Shown here one piece after another: positions 58,076 through 64,000 of a stretch of 64,000 nucleotides of DNA. Origin of the DNA: Elephas maximus indicus (lineage: Eukaryota; Chordata; Mammalia; Proboscidea; Elephantidae); contig NC_064830.1 in NCBI RefSeq assembly GCF_024166365.1, positions 93,798,968 through 93,862,967 on the forward strand, in the 5' to 3' direction. The translations under genes were made by a program, and so were the position numbers. The notes beneath the pieces are model-generated. The model was given only the letters and a program-made list of their open reading frames with translations. It ran no database searches and was not told the DNA's origin. Position 1 is the first letter of the stretch, and each line of letters begins with the position of its first letter.

Positions 58076-58499
58076 TCTGCTGTTAACAGAAATGCAGGCG
58101 GTTCCACCAAAGGCCTTCCCTACCGCCCAGGGTAAGCATTGAAATTGCAAGCCTGCAGGACCGTAGGGAGGGTAAGGAGCACTCAGGGGCAGTCTCTAAA
58201 TTGCCGCCCCCCCAATATCAAGATGAATAGCAGAAATACCTTCCCCCCTCTTGTCCAGCTGTCTCAGGTGCCTTTCATGTTTGTGGCGCCTGGGAATGTC
58301 TTTCTGCACCTCCTGTGCCCCCCTCGACCTGTGCCCGAGGGCAACTGCCCCTCTCCCCTCCTCTGGCCGTGCCTCTGTCTACTGTGCTTGAGGATGTTGG
58401 GCCCTACCGGGTTACGGGAGACTGCTCAGTGGCACCCCTGCTTCAAGTAGCGCCCAGGGTGCATGCCATACCTGAGATGCCCCTTGGTCTAAGCCCCTC

Positions 58500-58615
58500 C
58501 ACTTCTGTAAAGACTACAGCCTTGGAAACCCCGTGGGGCAGTTCTGCTCTGTCCTGTAGGCTCACTGCGAGTCGGAACAGACTCCACCGCAATGGGTTTT
58601 GGGTTTTTGGGGAGA
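58500..58615 (+). mobile_element. AfroSINE, 5'-truncated
   Basis: Starts inside the body at 'gtaaagactacagccttgga', then 'cgtggggcagttctgctctg' and 'gcgagtcggaacagactcca' with a 'gggttttgggttttt' tail. The tRNA head is absent. Confidence 0.88.
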
Positions 58616-58941
58616 GAATAACTGTGTCCTTAGAGTTTGGCCTGGCGGTGTGGGCAGGGTGGTGGGCAGGATTCCTCAGCGTTAGGCCATTGTGGGGTTC
58701 TGCAGTGAGAAAGTCTGGGTTCCCAGCTCTGACCTAGACTCAAACCTGGAAGTGACCCACCCCCACCTTCACCTCTGCCCAGATGTTCTCTCTGCCTTCC
58801 CTGTAGGCAGAGATCCAGCTGTGGCTCACCTGTCCCTACACCCCGGAGACACCTCCTGGTCCTCATCCCAGCCCCGCCAGCGTACAATGCTCCTTTTAAC
58901 AAGAATATTTTTCCTCCTGGGCCAAAGCCCCCCTGCCCCCC

Positions 58942-59338
58942 GTCTTAGTCATACAAATGGATGGCTTTAACAAACAGAAGCTTATACTCTCTCAGTTTAG
59001 GAGGCTAGAAGTCCGAATCCAGGGCTCCATCTCCCAGGGAAGGCTTTCTCTCTCTGTCGGCTCTGGAGGAAGGTCCTCCCCATGTCTCTCTGTTACTTTC
59101 TTTCTTTTATATCTCAAAAGGGATTGATTTGAGATAACAACTTAATCTTGTAGATTGAGTCCTGGCTCATTTACATAACGGTTGCTAATCCCACCTCATT
59201 AACATCATAGAGGTAGGATTTACAACACATGGGAAAATCACATCAGATGGCAAAATGGTGGACAATCACACAATACTGGGAATCATGGCCTAGCCAAGTT
59301 GACACACATTTTGGGGGGACACAATTCAATCCATGGCA
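58942..59338 (-). mobile_element. LTR-like element (MaLR-type?), copy A
   Basis: On the minus strand it begins TGCCATGGATTGAATTGTGT followed by CCCCCCAAAA. It ends near 'tgactaagacg', with 'atatctcaaaagggattg' and 'gtaggatttacaacacatg' inside (+ strand reading). The 5' start resembles MaLR LTRs (TG..GGACTGAATTGTGTCCCCCC). No coding capacity. Confidence 0.5.
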
Positions 59339-59487
59339 CCCCCCTCCAGTCCAAACTCTGCTCCCCACCTGGGGTAACAGACCACAGCTGTCTGTTTCCA
59401 AGGATGCTCTTATAGGGCCTGTACCAATGATGAATCTTTCAGAACTCAGACCACCCAGCTCCTGTTCTCGGGACTGCAACTAAGGCC

Positions 59488-60069
59488 CTGGCTTAATTTC
59501 TTAGTGCTACCATAATAGAAATAACCACAAGTGGAATAAGGAATAGAAATTTATTTTCTCACAGTTTACAAGGATAGAAGCCTGAATTCAGGGTGCCTGC
59601 CGGGGGAGAAGGCTCTTTCTGCCTGCTCTGGGGGAAATCCTTGTGTCTTTCAGCTTCTCTTCCTCAGTTCCTGTGCGATCTTCACACGGCATCCATCTTT
59701 CCCTTCAGTTGTGTGTCCTTGCATCTGTGCCTAACCCAGTCCTTTCATATCTCAAAAGCGATTGGCTTAAACACACCCTACAGTGATATGACCCCATTAA
59801 CATGACAACAAATTAAAAGAAAAAAAAAAAACTTGTTGCCATTAAGTCAATTCCTATGCATAGTAACCCTAAAGGACAGAGTAGAATTGCCCCATAGGGC
59901 TTCCAAGGAACACCTGGTGGATATGAACCGGCAACCTTTTGGTTAGTAGCTGTAGCACTTAACCACTACACCACCAAGGTTTCCCTACAGGTAGAGGGGT
60001 AGGATTTACAACATATATATTTTTTTTTTATATTCAGGGGGCAAGGGGGACACAACTCAATCCATAACA
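59488..60069 (-). mobile_element. LTR-like element, copy B, split by an AfroSINE
   Basis: Same family as 58,942-59,338: shared blocks 'atatctcaaaagcgattg', 'cattaacatgaca', 'gtaggatttacaacata' and, at its minus-strand start, TGTTATGGATTGAGTTGTGT then CCCCC. The SINE at 59,812-59,993 interrupts it, so the LTR-like element is older. Confidence 0.5.
59812..59993 (-). mobile_element. AfroSINE nested in LTR-like element
   Basis: On + it reads 'ttgttgccattaagtcaatt', 'ggacagagtagaattgcccc', 'gaaccggcaaccttttggtt' and 'gcacttaaccactacaccac', a full reverse copy with an A-run at its 3' end side (59,817-59,832). Confidence 0.92.
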
Positions 60070-60112
60070 GACACCCACATCCCCTTTCCCATGTTAGAGG
60101 CACTAGCACCCT

Positions 60113-60180
60113 TGGTCGCTATAGGGTCGCTATAAGTTGGAGTCAACTCGATGGAACAGGCTGTTTGTTTGTTTGTTTTA
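60113..60180 (+). mobile_element. AfroSINE 3' end fragment
   Basis: Only the tail: 'tagggtcgctataagttgga', 'gtcaactcgatggaacagg', then (GTTT)n. Confidence 0.75.
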
Positions 60181-61329
60181 GCACTCTTGGTTGGCTCCAT
60201 TGCTGCATTGCTGCTCCAGCCATCCAGTCCCAACTCACAAAATTGCCAGGAAGTGACTGAGCAGCGCCTCCTGCTGCCACCACGGTGCAGGATGCATAGA
60301 AGTTCAGTGCTCAGCAGAGTGTCTGGCTACCTTGGCTTCCGGCATCTCCATCCTGTGTGGCTGGAGCCCCTCTGCACTTTCACCCTGATGTCCTGGTGGG
60401 ATGGGGTCTATGCCAGGCCAAGTGCAAGTCCGCATTCCACCCTGACAGAAGCAGAGGGGTTCTGGGGTGAGGTGCAGGCTGGGATGGAGAAATAGGGGCT
60501 GTGAGAGCCCGTTTTGCTGCCTTGACCTCTGAGTCATCTGGGGCCTCCATCCCAGGTTCCTCCCCTCCAGTAAGACAGCCGAGCCCCAAGCCTGGGGCTT
60601 CATCCTTGCTCTCCTCAGTGGATTTGCCCCTTGGAAGGGTTCAGAGGTGGCCTCAGGGTGGAAATGACCAAACTTTCAGTCTCTGCCTCCCAGCAGCTGG
60701 CCTCCATGGGGGCCACTTCACGTGCCGAGCATGAAAGCAGCCAAAGGCAAAGAAGGATCTCACCTTTGCAGAATTCTCCCCCGCCCCGCCCCGCCCAGTG
60801 TGGGAGTCCACCCTAAGGGTGCCAGTCAGGCACTGTTCCTGAGCTGTTCCCAGGTCAGAGTGAATTCAAGAGAGAACAGCTGAAGACGATGGCTGAGCAG
60901 CAGACTGCCCTCCACTCCTGAGGGATGTGGCAGGAAGGCCCAGCTGCAGGAGGTGAGCAAACCCCCTCTTTCCACAGAGCTACTGCCAGGGCGAGGCCCT
61001 CAGGCCTGTCACTCAAAGGGACGCTTCCAGAAAGCCCAGACTTGGTGGGGCTCTGGGGAAAACAGCAGCTTTTTAAGACCTTGGGCCAGTTGCTCAGATG
61101 GCAGCAGTATTTTCAAGAAGGCTTCGTTTGCTTCTCACAAGCATTTCAGATGCTTGCTCCGTGCCGTGCTGGGCCCCGGGGGTAGCTGGGCAGGCAGCCA
61201 GACCAGCCTACTGCAGTATGATATGGTAGTGACAGAGGCTAGGTCATGCCCTGGGACCACACTGAGAAGTGCCCTGGCTGGCTGTGAGGGCTTGGCCAAG
61301 GGCTACAGGATGCAAGGGGCAGCAAGGGG

Positions 61330-61690
61330 GCAGCTGAGACCAGCAAGGTTGAGAGGGCCTTGAATGCCAGGCCAGGGAGTTTGGTTTGAAAAGGAAGGTG
61401 TCAGGGAGCCAGTGCCAGTTTAAAATGGGAGCTGAGCTCATCAGTTTTAGGCAGATCACCCTGGGGCTGGGAGAGGATGGATTGGAGAGGCTGTGGTAAG
61501 TCGGGGGAGGGAAGCTGAGCTGGGCCAGGGCAGCAGAGTAGGAGAGAGGAACAGGGTGGATTCGTGAGCAATAGCAGGAGGAGCAATAGACTGAAAGGGT
61601 GGAAAAGGAAGGTTTGGTGGATTGCTAGCTTGATGCTTGGAGGAGAGTTCAGCCCATACCAAGATAGGAGAGAACATGTAACCCAAACCC
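61330..61690 (-). repeat. Ancient LINE (L2/CR1-type) remnant
   Basis: Reads 'gggccttgaatgccaggcca', 'gcagatcaccctggggctgg' and 'gagaggatggattggagagg', typical of old mammalian LINE 3' sequence in reverse. Family uncertain. Confidence 0.4.
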
Positions 61691-62331
61691 GTGCCAAGAA
61701 GTGACTCCCAGCGTCTGTCTGCCTCTCTCTAGCCCTGCATCACACCGCCCAACCCCTTGCTGTCAGATCCCTCCACTTCTCCCTTCAAGTAAGAGGTTAC
61801 CTACTGAGACAGCTTGTCTCCCTACATCAGCCACATGAGAGTAATTCCGGCTACATGTAGTTTCCACGGCGAAGCACTCAGCGCCATGGAGAGGTGAAGC
61901 ACTGTCATGATAAACTCTCCTTAGAAGTGGCCTTGACCCAGAGGCAGGCACACAGTGAGGCCAGGTCTGGACCCATTCACCTATGGGAGCAGGGTCTCCC
62001 TGGGAAGAACCCAGGGCTGACACATGGACACCCAGTAACCCACAAGCCCGACCAACAAGTAGGAAGATGCTCTGGGTCCTGCCTCCAGACTTGAAGCTCC
62101 AGTTGCTCCAAGCCCATCATTCCCATGGGAATCGAGGTATGTGTATTGGCAGAGGGGTCTACACCTGTGCCGGTACCATCAAAGTTAAAAGCTGTGTATT
62201 GTATGGCCCTTCAGAAATGGAGTTGGCAAGCCAGGGATAATCCAAATAAACAGTTCTCTCCGGTGGGCACTTCTAACTTACACAAGTTTGAGCCCCTTTG
62301 GGGTAGAAAAAGGAAAATTCTTGAGACCTAA

Positions 62332-62513
62332 AGGGGTTCTTCCTGGTGACCTAGTGGTTAAGTGCTACAGCTACTAACCAAACGTTGGCAGTTCAAATCC
62401 ACCAGGCACTCCTTGGAAACTCTTTGGGGCAGTTCCACTCTGTCCTATAGGGTCACTAGGAGTTGGAATCGACTCAGTGGCAGTGGGTTTGGTTTTTTTT
62501 TTTTTTTTTTGGT
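62332..62513 (+). mobile_element. AfroSINE
   Basis: Reads 'cttcctggtgacctagtggt', 'agctactaaccaaacgttgg', 'ggcactccttggaaactctt' and 'ggagttggaatcgactcagt', with a T-rich tail (22 T at 62,491-62,512). Short-body type. Confidence 0.92.
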
Positions 62514-62529
62514 TAAAGGGGCTCTTAAT

Positions 62530-63000
62530 GCCTAATATTAAGAGACAGCAAACCAAAAGGTGGAACCAACCCAAGTGTCCATCAGCTGATGAATGGGTAA
62601 ACAAAAGGTGGTACGTACATACAATGGACTAGTATTCAGCCATAAGAAGAAATCAAGTTCTGACACATGCTATGACATGGATGAATCCAGAAAATATTAT
62701 GCAAGGTGAAATAAGTTAGACACAGAAGGACAAAGATTGTGTGATTCCACTTAAATGAAATATTTAGAATAGGCAAATGCATACAGATGAAGGTCTCTTA
62801 GTGGTTACCAGAGGCTGGGGGAAGAGAAGAATGGCAAGCTAGTGCTTGATGGGTATGAGATTCTGTTGAGAAATATTGCTGATGATTGCACAACATGATT
62901 AATGTAATTAATGTCATTGAATTGTACACTAAAAAAAATAGTTTAAATGACAACTTTTTTGTTATATGTATTTTACCACAATAAATTTTTTTTAAAAAAG
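62530..63000 (+). mobile_element. L1 LINE 3' end, fragment 1
   Basis: Carries the end of ORF2 ('ccaagtgtccatcagctgat', 'gaatgggtaaacaaaaggtg'), 'ggttaccagaggctggggga' and 'gaattgtacactaaaaaaaa', ending 'tttaccacaataaatttttt' plus A-run near 62,998. Old L1M-type, frame decayed. Confidence 0.85.
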
Positions 63001-64000
63001 CAAAGCAACGCACTGAAAGAGAGTAAAGAAGATTTAAATAAATGGAAAGATGTCCATGCTCATGGACTGGAAGACTTAATATTGTTAAGATGTCAGTAGT
63101 ACCCAAAGCAATCTACTGATTCAATGCAATCCAGATCAAAAGTCAACAGAAATAGAAAAACCAATCCTCAACATTATATGGAATGGCAAGAGGCCCCAAA
63201 TAGCTGAAACAATGTTGAAAGAAAAGAACAAAGTAAGAGAGCTCACACTTCCTGATTATAAAACATACCATACAACTGCAGTAATCAAAATAGCCTGATC
63301 CTGGTATAACGATAGACACGCAGACCAACGGAGTAGAATTGAGAGTCCAGAAATAAACCCACACATCTATGTTCAACTGCTTTTTGACAAGGATGCTAAA
63401 TCCATTCAATGGGGAAAGAAGACTCTCTTCAATAAATTGTACTGGGAAAATTGTACTGGGATTTCCACATGCAGAAGAACGAAACAGGATCCATGCCTCA
63501 CACCATACACAAAAATGAATTCAGAATGGATTAAGAACCTAAGTGTGCAAACTAAAACCATAAAATATCTAGAAGAAAATGCAGGAGCAACACTGTCAGG
63601 CCTAGCTTTCAACAATGAATTATCTAATATAATAATAATAAAAAGCATGAACAGCAAAAGACAAAATGATATTGCAGCTCTGTTTACAATAGCAAAAAGT
63701 TGGAAGCAACCAAGGTGTCCATCAACGGATGAATGGGTAAATAAATTGTGGTATATTCACACAATGGAATACTACGCATCGATAAAGAACAGTGACGAAT
63801 CTCTGAAACATTTCATAACATGGAGGAACCTGGAAGGCATTATGCTGAGCAAAATGAGTCAGAGGCAAAAGGACAAATACTGTATAAGACCACTATTATA
63901 AGATCTTGAGAAATAGTAAACCTGAGAAGAACACATACTTTTGTGGTTACGAGGGGGGGAGGGAGGGAGGGTGGGAGAGGGTTTTTTTATTGATTAATCA
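63001..64000 (+). mobile_element. L1 LINE 3' region, fragment 2 (runs off window)
   Basis: Decayed ORF2 C-terminal third. The longest open part, 63,437-63,901, ends in L1-typical KSWKQPRCPSTDEWVNKLWY and IHTMEYYASIKNSDE. Upstream frames are broken. A 14-bp direct repeat (ATTGTACTGGGAAA-like) lies at 63,436-63,462. The 3' UTR has a G-rich polypurine tract at 63,951-63,981. A relic, not a functional gene. The element ends at or past the window edge. Confidence 0.88.

Larger units (their letters stand above)
57556..64000. other. Intergenic region downstream of SH2B2, repeat-dense
   Basis: No exon with homology is visible. Most of it is mobile-element sequence: AfroSINEs, two LTR-like elements, old LINE and two L1 3' ends. 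The single-copy-looking parts are 57,556-57,900, 58,080-58,470, 60,180-61,300 and 61,690-62,320. 60,180-61,300 has only composition-type open frames. Confidence 0.7.

Noticed and set aside
63437..63901. A 154-codon protein-coding gene
   Set aside because: It is the C-terminal piece of a decayed L1 ORF2, with breaks upstream and no start of its own.
1..64000. CRISPR arrays, operons, bacterial promoters or prophage
   Set aside because: The window is vertebrate nuclear DNA with spliced genes; no direct-repeat/spacer arrays are seen.

Overview
This window is placental-mammal nuclear DNA. It contains spliced exons with GT-AG (and one GC-AG) borders, CpG-rich promoter and exon islands, and MIR, L2 and L1 debris. 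It also carries many copies of a tRNA-derived SINE that matches the AfroSINE family of Afrotheria: a head reading like tRNA-Ser(GCT), a body with 'CTATGGGGCAGTTCTRCTCTG', and 'GAGTCGGAATCGACTCGACGGCA'-like 3' ends. The source is therefore most likely an afrotherian, and an elephant or close paenungulate relative is my best guess. Both genes are on the + strand.

Layout. 1-2,728 is the end of a CUX1 intron. 2,729-3,437 is the terminal coding exon of the homeodomain form of CUX1, encoding the C-terminal repression region and ending ...EEPIEWEF. About 9 kb of repeat-poor, AT-rich DNA follows (3,438 to about 12,450) and is probably the long CUX1 3' UTR. 12,451-24,534 is CASP intron, with an old L2, several MIRs, a MER5-like hAT fragment and lineage SINEs. 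24,535-32,070 holds nine small exons encoding the C-terminal coiled coil and membrane anchor of CASP, the Golgi protein made from the same gene by alternative splicing. Its poly(A) signal is at 32,893. 32,916 to about 35,150 is the intergenic gap.

SH2B2 (APS) begins in a GC-box-rich CpG island (about 35,150-36,500) with a non-coding first exon ending near 35,824. After a 10.5-kb intron come eight coding exons (46,396-57,431). They join without a frame break into a predicted 638-residue adaptor: dimerisation domain, PH domain, SH2 domain, and a C-terminal tyrosine motif. The poly(A) signal is at 57,534. 57,556-64,000 is intergenic and repeat-dense: AfroSINEs, two related LTR-like elements (one split by a SINE), and two L1 3' ends.

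The two genes are not functionally coupled. One locus makes a transcription factor and a Golgi tether. The other makes a receptor-tyrosine-kinase adaptor. I found no sign of a novel multi-gene system. The notable points are local: a GC-AG intron inside the SH2 domain, a triple NAG acceptor, start-codon-overlapping and exon-end uORFs, a 13-alanine tract, a tRNA-Gly-headed SINE sharing the AfroSINE body, and SINE clusters with readable target-site duplications. Family assignments rest on recognising protein and repeat sequences from memory, without alignment. Exon borders were read directly from splice consensus and frame.
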